Positions 27,590-38,341 of a DNA stretch of 64,000 bases are shown in pieces. This DNA is from Saccharopolyspora endophytica (GTDB lineage Bacteria > Actinomycetota > Actinomycetes > Mycobacteriales > Pseudonocardiaceae): assembly GCF_018070075.1 (NCBI RefSeq), contig NZ_JAGPXE010000011.1, positions 186,001-250,000 of the forward strand, read 5' to 3'. The translations under genes were made by a program, and so were the position numbers. The notes beneath the pieces are model-generated. The model was not told where the DNA came from, did not search any database, and saw only the letters and a list, made by a program, of their open reading frames with translations. The number at the start of each line of letters is the position of its first letter. Positions within the stretch are counted from its first letter, which is position 1.

Positions 27590-30500
27590 TCAGCTCCTGC
27601 TGCGGGGTCGCAGCGCGGGGCGTGGCCGTGCTTGCGGGGTGGCGTACATCTCGAGCAGCCGCTCGGTCAGCGCGTTCGGCGTGGGATGGCTGAAAACGGT
27701 GGCCGCGCTGACGTGCAGGCCGGTCGCGGTGGCGAGCCGGTTGCGCAGCCGGGTAGCGGTCAGGGAGTCGAAGCCCATGTCGACGAAGCCCCGCTCGGGG
27801 CTGATGGCCTCCGCGGTGTCGTGCCCGAGGACGACCGCGGCGTGGGTGCGCACGACGCGCAGCAGTTCCGCCTCGCGTTCGGCCGGAGGCAGGGACCGGA
27901 GCCGTTTCCCGAACTCCTCCGCGTCGTGCGGGTTCGCGGCTCCCGGGGCCGCTTGCCGGACACCGGCGATGCCGGAGAGGACCCGTGCCAGCGGGCGGGC
28001 CCGGGGGTCGTCGGCGAGGTGCCCGGCGAAGCGCGGCCAGTCGGCGTCGACGACGGCGATCCGGCTGTTCCCAGCGGTGATTGCGCGCTCCAGCGCCAGC
28101 AGGGCGAGACCGGGTTCCATCGGGTTGAGGCCAACGCCCGTCGGTTCGGATCCCGCCCAGGGGCCCCAAGCGACGCAGGTCACCGGCAGTCCCTCGACGT
28201 CCCGTTCCTCGGCGAGGGCCTCCAGCAGGGCGCTCGCGACGGCGTCGCCGGTTCGACCGCCGGCGCCGACCGCACCGGAGAACGACGAGAACAGCACGAA
28301 CGCCGCGAGGTCGGAGTCCCGCGTGAGGTCGTGCAGCTGCCGGGCGGCTCGCGACGAGGCTCGCGCCACCGCCTGGAGCCGTGCCGGGGTCATCTCGGAG
28401 AACGCGCCGTGGTCGACGACACCTGCCGCGTGCACGACGGCGGTCAGCGGTCGCTCGGCCGGAATGCCGTGGAGCAGGGCCGCGAGCGAGTCGTGATCGC
28501 CGACGTCGCACGCGACGAGGGAGACCTCGGTGCCGAGGGCGGTGAGCTCCTCGTGCAGCGCCGCCGCCCCGTCGGCGTCGGGACCGCGCCGGGAGACGAG
28601 CAGGAGGTGTTCGACGCCGGTGCGAGCCAGCCGCCGGGCCACTTGACTGCCGAGAGCGCCGGTGCCACCGGTGATCAGAACGGTGCCCCTGGACGGCCAC
28701 GGATCGGATCCGGACCTCGGCCGGCCACCGGAGGCCGCGACGACGCGGCGCGCGAAGACTCCGGAGCCGCGGACGGCGAGTTCGCTCTCCCCGACGCCGC
28801 GCGCCAGAACGGCGCCGAGCCGGTAGCCCACCCAGCCGTCGAGCTCCGCCGGCAGATCGACGGTGCCCGCCCACCGGACCGTCTCCTCCAGGACGGCGAC
28901 GCGGCCGAGTGCCCGCACGCCGGACTGCCCGGGCCCGCGCACCCGTTCGGCGGCGCTGACGGCCGTGGCCGCCCTGGTCACGTGCCACACGGGCGCGCGC
29001 ACGTCGAACTCGTCGAGCGCCCGCGACAACGCCAGTGCGAAGGTCACGCCCAGCGGCACCGCGTCGTGCTCGGGATCGTCCCCGTCGGCGAGTGCCAGCA
29101 AGGACAGCACCCCGGAGACGGGTCCGGCGCCGGTCACTCCGGCGGCGAGGGCGCTGGGGTCCGCGACGGGGACGAGCACGGCCGTCGCCCCTCCGGCCGT
29201 CAGCGCCTCGGTGACGCCGGTGACCCACGGGTCGTCGGAGAACCGCTCGGGCAGGACGACGAGCCAGGTGCCCGCGGGTTCGGCTGCGGGGACGCTGACC
29301 GGTGTCCACGCCGTGCGGTAGCGCCAGCCGTCGACGAGGGCTTCGTCGCGGCGGCGCTCCCGGTAGGCGGCCAGCAGCGGCAGCAGCTCGGCCGCTCTCG
29401 CCTCGTCGCCGAGGGCCAGCTCGGCGGCGAACGCCGCATCGTCGGGGATCCGGTCCTGCGCGGCGTCCTCGGCGCGCAACCAGTAGTCCCCGCGTTGGAA
29501 GGCGTACGTCGGAAGGCGCACGGATCCCGGCGCCCGCCCCGGCACGACGGCGGACCAGTCCACCTCCGCGCCGCGGACGAACAGGTGGGCCAGCGCCTCG
29601 GTCAGGGACGCGATCTCGTCGGCTCCCGCGCGCATCGCGGGCACGAACTCCGCCTCGGGCGCGGAGTCCTGGCCGAGGGCCGAGAGCACGCCGTCGGGGC
29701 CGAGTTCGAGGAACGTGGTGACGCCCCGCGCGGCGAGCGCGGCCACGCCATCGGCGAAGCGGACGGGTTCCCGCACGTGGCGCACCCAGTGCTCGACCGC
29801 GCACGGCTGGTCCGCGGGAAGCGGCTCGCCGGTCAGGGTGGACATGACGAGCAGCTCGGGCACGGCGAAGTCCAGCTCGCCCACCTCGTCGCGGAACGCG
29901 GCGAGCACGGGGTCCACCAGCGGCGAGTGGAAAGCGTGCGACACGACGAGCCGCTTCGTCTCGACGCCGCGTTCGCGCAGCACGGCGACGATCCCGTCGA
30001 CGCCGGCGCGCGTGCCCGAGAGCACGACGGCCTCCGGACCGTTCACGGCGGCAACGCCCACCTCGTCGCGGTGGCCGTCCAGCAGCGGCAGGACATCGGC
30101 CTCGGCCGCCCGGACGGCCACCATGACGCCGCCGTCCGGCAGCTCCTGCATGAGCCTGCCGCGCGTCGCGACGAGCGCGCAGGCATCGCCGAGCGAGAGC
30201 ACCCCGGCGACGTGCGCGGCGACGATCTCACCGATCGAATGCCCCGCCACGGCATCGGGCCGCACGCCCCAGGACTCGACGAGCCGGTAGAGCGCGGTCT
30301 CCACGGCGAAAAGCCCGCACTGGGCGTACAGCGTGCGGGACAGCTCGCGCTCGGCGTCCTCGTGATCGCCCAGCACGACGTCCCGCACAGCCGGAATTCC
30401 CGGCAGCCGCGCGTCGAAGTGCTCGCACGCGGCGTCGAAGGCCGCGGCGAACACGGGGTACGCCGCGTGCAGCGCACGTCCCATGCCGACGCGCTGGCTG

Positions 30501-33500
30501 CCCTGGCCGGTGAACAGCACGGCCATCCGGCCGGTGGTGGCGCTGCCGGTCACCAGGCGCGGCTCGGTCCGGCCCTCGGCCAGCGCCGCGAGACCCGCGT
30601 CGAGGTCCTCCCGCCGCTCGCCGAGCACGACGGCTCGGTGCTCGAAAGCGGTCCGCCGGGTCGCCAGCGCCGCGGCGAGGTCCACCGGGTCCGCCGAGCC
30701 GACCGAGTCGAGCAGGCGCGCGGCCTGCTCCCGCAACGCGGCCGAGGAGCGCGCGGAGACGAGCCACGGCACGGCTCTCACCGTCTCGGGCACCGCGGCC
30801 GGCTCGTCCACCGGTGGGGCCTCTTCGACGATGACGTGCGCGTTGGTGCCGCTGATCCCGAACGAGGAGACACCGGCTCGACGCGGCCGGTCCGCCGTCG
30901 GCCAGGCCGCGGGCTCCCGCAACAGCTCGACGTCGCCGTCGGACCAGTCGACGTGCGTCGAAGGCCGCCCGAGGTGCAGCGAAGCGGGCAGCACGCCGTG
31001 TTCCAGCGCCTTCACGACCTTGATCACCCCGGCCACGCCGGCCGCGGCCTGGGTGTGCCCGATGTTGGACTTGATCGAGCCGAGGCGCAGCGGGTTTGAG
31101 CCCTCACCGCGGTCCTGCCCGTAGGTCGCCAGCACCGCCTGGGCCTCGATCGGATCGCCGAGCCTGGTCCCGGTGCCGTGCGCCTCCACGGCGTCCACCT
31201 CCGCCGGGCCGAGCCGGGCGTCGGCGAGCGCGGCGCGGATGACGCGCTGCTGGGAAGGTCCGTTCGGAGCCGACAGCCCGTTGGAGGCGCCGTCCTGGTT
31301 CGTCGCCGTGCCGCGGACGACGCCGAGGACGCGGTGCCCGTTGCGGCGGGCGTCCGACAGCCGCTCGACGAGCAGGACGCCGGCGCCTTCGGCCAGCGAC
31401 GTGCCGTCGGCGTCTTCGGAGAACGCCTTGCAGCGGGCATCGGCGGCGAGGCCGCGTTGCCTGCTGAAGCCCATGAGCGCACCGGGTCCCGGCATCACGG
31501 CCACCCCTCCGGCCAGCGCCAGGTCGCTCTCACCGCTGCGCAGCGACCGCACGGCCATGTGCAGGGACACCAGCGACGAGGAGCACGCCGTGTCGACGGT
31601 GACCGCGGGGCCTTCGAGACCGAGGACGTAGGCGACCCGCCCGGACACGACGCTGCCCGCGGTGCCGGTGAGCAGGTGTCCCTCGGCGCCGTCGCCCGCC
31701 TCGTGCAACCGGGGCCCGTACTCCTGGTAGTGCGCGCCGACGAACACGCCGGTCCTGCTGCCGCGCAGCGCTGCGGGGACGATTCCGGCCCGCTCGACGG
31801 CTTCCCAGCTCGTCTCCAGGAGGAGCCGCTGCTGGGGGTCCATGCTCAGCGCCTCGACGGGCGAGATGCCGAAGAACTCCGCGTCGAAGCGGCCCGCGTC
31901 GTGGAGGAAACCGCCCTCCCGCACGTAGATCCGGCCTGGCACGTCCGGATCGGGGTCGTACAACGCGTCGAGGTCCCAGCCCCGGTCCGCAGGCAGTCCG
32001 CCGATGGCGTCCCCGCCGGAAGCGACGAGCCGCCACAGCTCCTCGGGGGTGGTGACGCCGCCGGGATAGCGGCAGGCCATGCCGACGATGGCGATCGGGT
32101 CGTCGGCGACGTCGGGGCGCCGCGGCTCGGCAGTGGACTCCGCTCCGACGGCGACCGGGTCGAGGAGGTTGGTGAGCAGGTGTGCCGCGAGGGCTCCGCT
32201 GTTGGGGTGGTCGAACGCGAGGGTGGCGGGCAGCCGCAACCCGGTCGCGGTGCCGAGCCGGTTGCGGAGGTCGACGGCCGTGAGGGAGTCCAACCCGAGG
32301 TCCTTGAACGCCGACTCCGGCGCGACGGCACCCGGATCGGAGTGCCCGAGGACGGCGGCGACCTGGGTGCGCACGAGGTCCAGGACGGTGTTCCGGCGGT
32401 CGTCCGTCCGCTGGGCGAGCAGCCGCTGCCGCAACGCCGCGGACCCGTCCGCCCCGGGTGCGGCGAGCGCACGTCGGCGAGGGGCGGCCGGTTGCCGGAC
32501 GAGCCCCCGCAGCAGCGGGTGCACCGGAGCGTTCGGGTCGGCCCGCGGGTCGAGGCGGGCCGCCACGAGGAGGTCCTCGGGCGAGGAGATCGCGCGGTCG
32601 AGCAGCGCCAGACCGTCCTGAGTGGACAACGCCTTCGTTCCGGTGCGGGCGATGCGGGCGAGGTCGGTCTCGCCGAGCCCTTCGGTCATACCGGAGCGCT
32701 GTTCCCACAGCCCCCACGCCACCGACACGGCAGGCAAGCCCCGCGACCGCCGGAACGCCGCCAACCCGTCGACGAACGCGTTCCCCGCCGCGTAGTTCGC
32801 CTGTCCCGCTCCACCCAGCACACCAGCGGCGGAGGAGAACAGCACGAACCAGCGAACATCGTGATCCCGGGTCAGCTCGTGCAGGTTCCACGCGCCCGCC
32901 ACCTTCGCGGCCAACACGTCGGCCAACCGCCGCGGGGTCAACGACTCCACCGTCACGTCATCCAGAGCCCCCGCCGCGTGCACGACACCGGACACCTGAC
33001 CATCCACACAGGACAGAGCGTTTGCGAGCGCGCCCCGGTCCGCCACATCGCACGCCGCGACCCGCACCTCGACACCGGCGGAAGTCAGCTCACGGACCAG
33101 GTCATCCGTTCCCGGAGCCTCCGGACCCCGGCGGCTGAGCAGCAACAACCGGCGCACGCCCCACTCGGCAGCGACATGCCGGGCCACCACGCCACCGAGC
33201 ACACCCGAGGCACCCGTCACGACGACCCAACCCTCGGGCCGCGTCGGAGCAGGAGGCACGGTCAAGACCAGCTTCCCGACATGGTGGGCTCGGCTCATCA
33301 CGGCGAAAGCCTCGCCCGCCCGTCGGGCGTCCCACACCGCGAGCGGCAGCGGTTCCAGCGCACCCGCCTCGAGGAGCCGCACCACTTCGCGCAAGATCTC
33401 ACCCAGCCGGTCGCCACCGGCCTCGGCCAAGTCGAACGCCCGGTACTTCACACCGCCGTACGCCGCCGCGACCTCATCGGCATCACGCACATCCGACTTA

Positions 33501-36500
33501 CCCATCTCCACGAAACGACCGCCCGGCCGGGTCAGCCGCAACGACGCATCCACCAACTCCCCCGCCAACGAATCCAGAACGACATCCACACCACCGAAGA
33601 GGTTCTCGAAATCGCCGTTGCGCGAGGACGCGATCCGCTCCTCAGCAACCCCCAAACCCCGCACCACCGGCCACTTCGGCTCACTCGCCGTCGCGCACAC
33701 CTCGGCACCAAGATGCTGCGCCAGCTGCACAGCAGCCATGCCCACGCCGCCGGCAGCGGAATGAACGAGAACCGACTCCCCGGCCTTCAGATCCGCCAAG
33801 TCCACCAACGCGTAGTACGCCGTCACGAACGCCGCTGGAACCGACGCGGCACGCTCGAAACTCCACCCCGCAGGCACTCCGACGACCGCGCACTCCTCCA
33901 CCACGACCGATGAGCCGAAACCGCCGCTCCACAGGCCCATCACACGATCACCGGGCTCGACGCTCGTGACGCCGGAGCCGATCTCGGTCACGACCCCCGC
34001 GCCTTCGCCACCCAGCACGGCGTTCTCGGCATCGGGATACATTCCCAGCGACACCAGCACATCGCGGAAGTTCACCCCGGCCGCACGCACCTCCACCCGC
34101 ACCTCGAACTCACCCAGCACCCGATCGGCCGCGCCGGACGGAACGACCGACATGCCGTCGAGGCCGGTCGCCGGGTCGACTCCCAGCTGCCAGGGACCGT
34201 CGGGCAGCCGCAGCGGAGCGGGAGCCGCCACGACTCGCGGGATGCGCGGTTCGCCGCGCCGCAGCGCCAGTTGCGGTTCGCCCGTGCCCAGCGCGCCGGG
34301 CAGCGCGGTGAGCGAGGCCGGGTCGCCGTCGAGGTCGACGAGGACGAAACGTCCGGGGTGCTCGGTCTGCGCGGACCGCACCAGCCCCCAGACCGGGGAC
34401 GCGGCCAGGTCGGACAGGTCCTCACCGCCATCGGCGGCAACGGCGCCCTGCGTGAGGAGCACCAGCCGGGCTCCGGCGAACGCCTCGTCGGCGAGCCAGT
34501 GCTGCACGAACGCCAGCGCGCGCTCCGCACTGGACATGGCCTCCGCCGCGACATCCGCACCGGACGGGGCGAAACCGACGAGCACGTGCTCGGGCATCGC
34601 GCGCTCTCCCGCGGTCACCTGCCCGGCGAGTGCGGCCAGATCCTCGTACTCGTCGGCGATCCGGGCCAGACCGAGCGCGTCCCCGCCCACGACGGCGAGG
34701 TGCGCCTCCCCGCCGTCCGTCGCGGACGCGGGCGTCCATTCGACGCGGTGCAGGGCATCGGCGGTGTCGCCGAGGTTCTCGCTCAGCGGCCGGGTGATCA
34801 CTGCCTCGATCGTGGCCACGGGCCGGCCCTCGTCGTCCGACGCGAGCAGCGACACGCTGCCGTCGTCCGCCGGTACGAGCCGGACCCGCAACCTCGTCGC
34901 CCCGGTGGCGTGCAGGGACACACCGCTCCACAGGAACGGCAACCGAACCTGACCCGACATGTCCGCGCAGAACGACCACGCGTGCAACGCGGCATCGAGC
35001 AGAGCAGGATGCACCCCGAACCCGGCGGGCTCCGCCCCCTCCGGCAACGCGACCTCCGCGAAGATCTGCTCCCCGCTCCGCCAGACCGATTCCAGACCGC
35101 GGAAAACCGGTCCGTAGACGAGACCGTCCTCCCCCAACCGCTCGTACACACCGCCGATCTCCACCGGCCGTGCTCCCGCCGGGGGCCAGCTCGCCAAGTC
35201 GTCGGGTTCCTCGGAGTCACCGCTGCTCAGGACGGCTCGCGCGTGGCGGGTCCAGCTGCCGTCGGCGCCGCGGACGTGCACCCCGGCGGACCGGCGTCCG
35301 TCCTCGTCGCCAGTCACGGTCAACTGGACGTCCAGTGCACCGCCGTCGGCGGGGAGCACCACGGGTGTCTCCAGGCTGAGTTCGTCGATCCGGTCGCACC
35401 CGACGCTGTCCGCCGCGCGCAGGACGATCTCCACCAGCGCGGTCCCCGGTACCACGCTCCGTCCTCGCACGACGTGGTCGGCCAGCCAGGGATGCGTCCG
35501 CAGCGACCAGCGGCCCGTGAGGAGGTAACCGTCGGAGTCGGGCAGCGGCAGACCGGCGTCGAGCAGCGGGTGAGCGACGTCGTCCATGCCGCGCGCGGCA
35601 GCGGGAGCGCTCTGGTCGAGCCAGAAGTGCTGGCGTTGGAAGGCGTAGGTCGGCAGGTCCACCCGCCGAGCACCGGTCCCGTCGTAGACGCGCGCCCACT
35701 CCACCGGTGCCCCACCGACGAAGGCCTCCGCCAGGGACCGCAGCACGCGCGCCTGACCGCCTTCGTCACGGCGAAGAGTCCCCACCACCGACACCTCGGC
35801 ATCCCCGGCGGTCTCCTCGATCCCCGGCGTCAACACCGGATGCGGACTCACCTCCACGAAATGCCGAAACCCCAGGTCCACCAGGCCCCGAACCGTCTCC
35901 TCGAACCGCACCGGGTTGCGGAGATTCCGGTACCAATACCCCGCGTCCAACCCCGAGGAGTCGAAGACGCCACCGGTCACGGTCGAGTGGAACGGCACCG
36001 CGCCCGGCTTCGGGGTCACTCCGAAGACCGCGTTCTCGACCGCGTCCCGAATGCTCTCCACCTGCGCGCAATGGGACGCGTAATCGACCGGGACTCGACG
36101 AGCCCGGATCTCATCGGACTCGCACCCGGCCAGGAACTCCTCCAACGCGGCATCGGCACCCGACACGACGACCGCCGAGGGGCCGTTCACCGCCGCGATC
36201 GCGAGGTCACCGCCGCTCGACGCGAGCCGCTGCTCGACCTCCTCCACCGACGCGGCGACGGAAACCATTCCGCCGCTTCCCGACAGCCCGGAGGCGACGG
36301 CGCGGCTGCGCAGCGCCACGATCCGCGCGCCGTCCTCCAACGACAACCCGCCGGCCACCACAGCGGCCGCGATCTCACCCTGCGAGTGCCCCACCACCGC
36401 TGCGGGCTCCACGCCGCACGAACGCCACACCTCGGCCAGGGACACCATCACGGCCCACAACGCGGGCTGGACGACATCCACCCGCTCCAGCGCGACCGGA

Positions 36501-38341
36501 TCACCCAGCACGTCCGGCAACGCGACATCCACGAAAGGCCCTAGCGCTGCAGCGCACTCCCCCATCCGCGCGGCGAACACCGGTGACGACTCCAGCAACT
36601 CCGCCGCCATCCCCACCCACTGCGAACCCTGCCCCGGAAAGACGAACACGGTCCCGGCCCCGCCTCGGGCGTGACCGGTGACGAGTTCGGCGGGTGCACC
36701 ACCGGTCGCGTGCTCGGTCAACCGATCGCCCGCGAACGCGAGATCGGGGGCGAGGAGCACCGCACGATGGTCGAGAACGGCGCGGGTCGTGGCCAGCGCG
36801 TGGCCGACGTCCGCGATCGTGTGCTCGGGGTGCCGCGCGACATGCGCGGCGAGCCTGCCCGCCTGGTCGCGCAGCGCGGCGGCGGACGCGGCCGACAGGA
36901 CCCACGGGGCGAGCGGCAGTGCGCGCGCGGGCGCGGGGTTCGGTTCGTCGCCGGGAGCCGGAGCCTCCTCGACGATGGCGTGCGCGTTGGTGCCGCTGAT
37001 CCCGAACGAGGAGACGCCGGCACGACGCGGTCGCTCGCTCCGCGGCCAGTCGAGCGGATCGGTCAGCAGGCGCAGGGCGCCACCGCTGAAGTCCACGTGC
37101 GAGGACGGTTCGGCCGCGTGCAACGTCCTCGGCACGATCCCGTGCCGCAACGCCAAGACCATCTTGATCACACCCGCGACGCCGGCCGCGGCCTGCGCGT
37201 GCCCGATGTTGGATTTCATCGAGCCCAGCCACAACGGCGCTTCCGGGCCCCGGCCCTGGCCGTAGGTGGCCGACAGGGCGCCCGCTTCGATCGGATCGCC
37301 CAGCTTCGTCCCCGTGCCGTGCGCTTCGACCACGTCCACGTCCGACGCGCTCAACTCCGCGTCCGCCAGCGCGGCGCGGATCACCCGCTGCTGAGCGGGA
37401 CCGCTCGGCGCGGAGAGCCCGCTGCTGGCACCGTCTTGGTTGGTCGCGGTGCCGCGCACGACCGCGAGGACCGGATGTCCGGCGCGGCGCGCGTCGGAGA
37501 GCTTTTCGAGGCACAGCATTCCGGCGCCCTCGGCCGGTCCGAAACCATCGGCCGCGGCCGCGAAGGACTTGCAACGGCCGTCGGGGGCGATGCCGCGCTG
37601 CCTGCTGAAGCTGATGAAGGTACCGGGGGTGGACATGACGGTGACACCGCCGGTGAGGGCGAGGGAGCACTCGCCCCGCCGCAACGACCGCACCGCGAGG
37701 TGGAGGGCGACCAGGGAGGAGGAACAGGCGGTGTCGATCGTGACCGCCGGTCCTTCGAGGCCGAGGGTGTAGGCGATGCGCCCGGAGGCGATGCTCAGCG
37801 AGGTCCCGGTCCCGAGATGTCCCTCCACCCCGTCAGCGGCGGTGTGCAGCCGCGGCCCGTAATCGGGCGAGACCGCCCCGACGAACACGCCGGCATCGCG
37901 CCCCTTCAACGACGCGGGGTCGATACCGGCTCGTTCGACCGCCTCCCAGGACGTTTCGAGCAGCAGCCGCTGCTGGGGGTCCATCGCGAGGGCCTCGCGC
38001 GGGGAGATCCCGAAGAACCCCGCGTCGAAGTACCCGGCGTCGGCGACGAAGCCGCCCTCCCGGGAGTAGGTGCGCCCCGGTGTGCCGGAATCGGGGTCGT
38101 AGATCGCTTCGGTCTCCCAACCCCGATCCTCCGGGAACGGGGTGATGGCGTCGGTGCCGTCGCTCAGCAGGTCCCACAGTTGCTCGGGCGTGGTGACGCC
38201 GCCCGGGTAGCGGCAGGCCATGCCGACGATGGCGATCGGTTCGTGGGCCGCGGCTTCCAGGTCCTGCAACCGCCCGCGGGTCTGGTGGAGCTCGGCCGTC
38301 ACGCGCCGGAGGTAACCCAGCATCTTTTCTTGTTCCGACAT
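27590..38341 (-). CDS. Type I modular PKS, modules 4 and 5 (KS-AT-DH-ER-KR-ACP, KS-AT-KR(inactive)-ACP)
   Basis: 3,583 residues from ATG 38341, with GAGG five bases upstream. The N terminus (MSEQEKMLGYLRR...) is a short coiled-coil docking element. Module 4: KS with DTACSSS (about 205), AT with GHSQGE (650) and YASH (754) predicting methylmalonyl, DH with an HxxxGxxxxP motif (957) and LLDAALHA (1113), ER with [11 protein letters not shown] (1533), KR with TGASG (1708) and NYAAGN (1848), ACP with GLDSL (2017). Module 5: KS (2250), AT with GHSIGE (2701) and HAFHS (2801) predicting malonyl, a KR whose catalytic Tyr, Asn and Lys are all replaced, and ACP with GFDSL (3526). There is no thioesterase or C-terminal docking helix. 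The chain should pass to the first C domain of the NRPS as a 3-oxoacyl thioester. Confidence 0.95.
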   Translation of the reverse strand: MSEQEKMLGYLRRVTAELHQTRGRLQDLEAAAHEPIAIVGMACRYPGGVTTPEQLWDLLSDGTDAITPFPEDRGWETEAIYDPDSGTPGRTYSREGGFVADAGYFDAGFFGISPREALAMDPQQRLLLETSWEAVERAGIDPASLKGRDAGVFVGAVSPDYGPRLHTAADGVEGHLGTGTSLSIASGRIAYTLGLEGPAVTIDTACSSSLVALHLAVRSLRRGECSLALTGGVTVMSTPGTFISFSRQRGIAPDGRCKSFAAAADGFGPAEGAGMLCLEKLSDARRAGHPVLAVVRGTATNQDGASSGLSAPSGPAQQRVIRAALADAELSASDVDVVEAHGTGTKLGDPIEAGALSATYGQGRGPEAPLWLGSMKSNIGHAQAAAGVAGVIKMVLALRHGIVPRTLHAAEPSSHVDFSGGALRLLTDPLDWPRSERPRRAGVSSFGISGTNAHAIVEEAPAPGDEPNPAPARALPLAPWVLSAASAAALRDQAGRLAAHVARHPEHTIADVGHALATTRAVLDHRAVLLAPDLAFAGDRLTEHATGGAPAELVTGHARGGAGTVFVFPGQGSQWVGMAAELLESSPVFAARMGECAAALGPFVDVALPDVLGDPVALERVDVVQPALWAVMVSLAEVWRSCGVEPAAVVGHSQGEIAAAVVAGGLSLEDGARIVALRSRAVASGLSGSGGMVSVAASVEEVEQRLASSGGDLAIAAVNGPSAVVVSGADAALEEFLAGCESDEIRARRVPVDYASHCAQVESIRDAVENAVFGVTPKPGAVPFHSTVTGGVFDSSGLDAGYWYRNLRNPVRFEETVRGLVDLGFRHFVEVSPHPVLTPGIEETAGDAEVSVVGTLRRDEGGQARVLRSLAEAFVGGAPVEWARVYDGTGARRVDLPTYAFQRQHFWLDQSAPAAARGMDDVAHPLLDAGLPLPDSDGYLLTGRWSLRTHPWLADHVVRGRSVVPGTALVEIVLRAADSVGCDRIDELSLETPVVLPADGGALDVQLTVTGDEDGRRSAGVHVRGADGSWTRHARAVLSSGDSEEPDDLASWPPAGARPVEIGGVYERLGEDGLVYGPVFRGLESVWRSGEQIFAEVALPEGAEPAGFGVHPALLDAALHAWSFCADMSGQVRLPFLWSGVSLHATGATRLRVRLVPADDGSVSLLASDDEGRPVATIEAVITRPLSENLGDTADALHRVEWTPASATDGGEAHLAVVGGDALGLARIADEYEDLAALAGQVTAGERAMPEHVLVGFAPSGADVAAEAMSSAERALAFVQHWLADEAFAGARLVLLTQGAVAADGGEDLSDLAASPVWGLVRSAQTEHPGRFVLVDLDGDPASLTALPGALGTGEPQLALRRGEPRIPRVVAAPAPLRLPDGPWQLGVDPATGLDGMSVVPSGAADRVLGEFEVRVEVRAAGVNFRDVLVSLGMYPDAENAVLGGEGAGVVTEIGSGVTSVEPGDRVMGLWSGGFGSSVVVEECAVVGVPAGWSFERAASVPAAFVTAYYALVDLADLKAGESVLVHSAAGGVGMAAVQLAQHLGAEVCATASEPKWPVVRGLGVAEERIASSRNGDFENLFGGVDVVLDSLAGELVDASLRLTRPGGRFVEMGKSDVRDADEVAAAYGGVKYRAFDLAEAGGDRLGEILREVVRLLEAGALEPLPLAVWDARRAGEAFAVMSRAHHVGKLVLTVPPAPTRPEGWVVVTGASGVLGGVVARHVAAEWGVRRLLLLSRRGPEAPGTDDLVRELTSAGVEVRVAACDVADRGALANALSCVDGQVSGVVHAAGALDDVTVESLTPRRLADVLAAKVAGAWNLHELTRDHDVRWFVLFSSAAGVLGGAGQANYAAGNAFVDGLAAFRRSRGLPAVSVAWGLWEQRSGMTEGLGETDLARIARTGTKALSTQDGLALLDRAISSPEDLLVAARLDPRADPNAPVHPLLRGLVRQPAAPRRRALAAPGADGSAALRQRLLAQRTDDRRNTVLDLVRTQVAAVLGHSDPGAVAPESAFKDLGLDSLTAVDLRNRLGTATGLRLPATLAFDHPNSGALAAHLLTNLLDPVAVGAESTAEPRRPDVADDPIAIVGMACRYPGGVTTPEELWRLVASGGDAIGGLPADRGWDLDALYDPDPDVPGRIYVREGGFLHDAGRFDAEFFGISPVEALSMDPQQRLLLETSWEAVERAGIVPAALRGSRTGVFVGAHYQEYGPRLHEAGDGAEGHLLTGTAGSVVSGRVAYVLGLEGPAVTVDTACSSSLVSLHMAVRSLRSGESDLALAGGVAVMPGPGALMGFSRQRGLAADARCKAFSEDADGTSLAEGAGVLLVERLSDARRNGHRVLGVVRGTATNQDGASNGLSAPNGPSQQRVIRAALADARLGPAEVDAVEAHGTGTRLGDPIEAQAVLATYGQDRGEGSNPLRLGSIKSNIGHTQAAAGVAGVIKVVKALEHGVLPASLHLGRPSTHVDWSDGDVELLREPAAWPTADRPRRAGVSSFGISGTNAHVIVEEAPPVDEPAAVPETVRAVPWLVSARSSAALREQAARLLDSVGSADPVDLAAALATRRTAFEHRAVVLGERREDLDAGLAALAEGRTEPRLVTGSATTGRMAVLFTGQGSQRVGMGRALHAAYPVFAAAFDAACEHFDARLPGIPAVRDVVLGDHEDAERELSRTLYAQCGLFAVETALYRLVESWGVRPDAVAGHSIGEIVAAHVAGVLSLGDACALVATRGRLMQELPDGGVMVAVRAAEADVLPLLDGHRDEVGVAAVNGPEAVVLSGTRAGVDGIVAVLRERGVETKRLVVSHAFHSPLVDPVLAAFRDEVGELDFAVPELLVMSTLTGEPLPADQPCAVEHWVRHVREPVRFADGVAALAARGVTTFLELGPDGVLSALGQDSAPEAEFVPAMRAGADEIASLTEALAHLFVRGAEVDWSAVVPGRAPGSVRLPTYAFQRGDYWLRAEDAAQDRIPDDAAFAAELALGDEARAAELLPLLAAYRERRRDEALVDGWRYRTAWTPVSVPAAEPAGTWLVVLPERFSDDPWVTGVTEALTAGGATAVLVPVADPSALAAGVTGAGPVSGVLSLLALADGDDPEHDAVPLGVTFALALSRALDEFDVRAPVWHVTRAATAVSAAERVRGPGQSGVRALGRVAVLEETVRWAGTVDLPAELDGWVGYRLGAVLARGVGESELAVRGSGVFARRVVAASGGRPRSGSDPWPSRGTVLITGGTGALGSQVARRLARTGVEHLLLVSRRGPDADGAAALHEELTALGTEVSLVACDVGDHDSLAALLHGIPAERPLTAVVHAAGVVDHGAFSEMTPARLQAVARASSRAARQLHDLTRDSDLAAFVLFSSFSGAVGAGGRTGDAVASALLEALAEERDVEGLPVTCVAWGPWAGSEPTGVGLNPMEPGLALLALERAITAGNSRIAVVDADWPRFAGHLADDPRARPLARVLSGIAGVRQAAPGAANPHDAEEFGKRLRSLPPAEREAELLRVVRTHAAVVLGHDTAEAISPERGFVDMGFDSLTATRLRNRLATATGLHVSAATVFSHPTPNALTERLLEMYATPQARPRPALRPRSRS
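28140..28690 (-). other. Inactive ketoreductase domain of PKS module 5
   Basis: The NADPH-binding start TGGTGALG is intact and the serine loop FSSFSG is present. Where other KRs in this cluster have GQANYAAGN, this one reads GRTGDAVAS, so the catalytic Tyr and Asn are replaced. The conserved Lys before NLHEL is a serine (RASSRAARQLHDL). All three losses together make reduction very unlikely, so the beta-ketone should survive. Confidence 0.88.
32690..34110 (-). repeat. Near-identical ER-KR block, module 4 copy
   Basis: Matches 39130-40560 over about 1.4 kb with long exact runs, for example the KR segment near 32880-32955 against the one near 39338-39412. Probably the result of module duplication or gene conversion. 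Confidence 0.8.
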
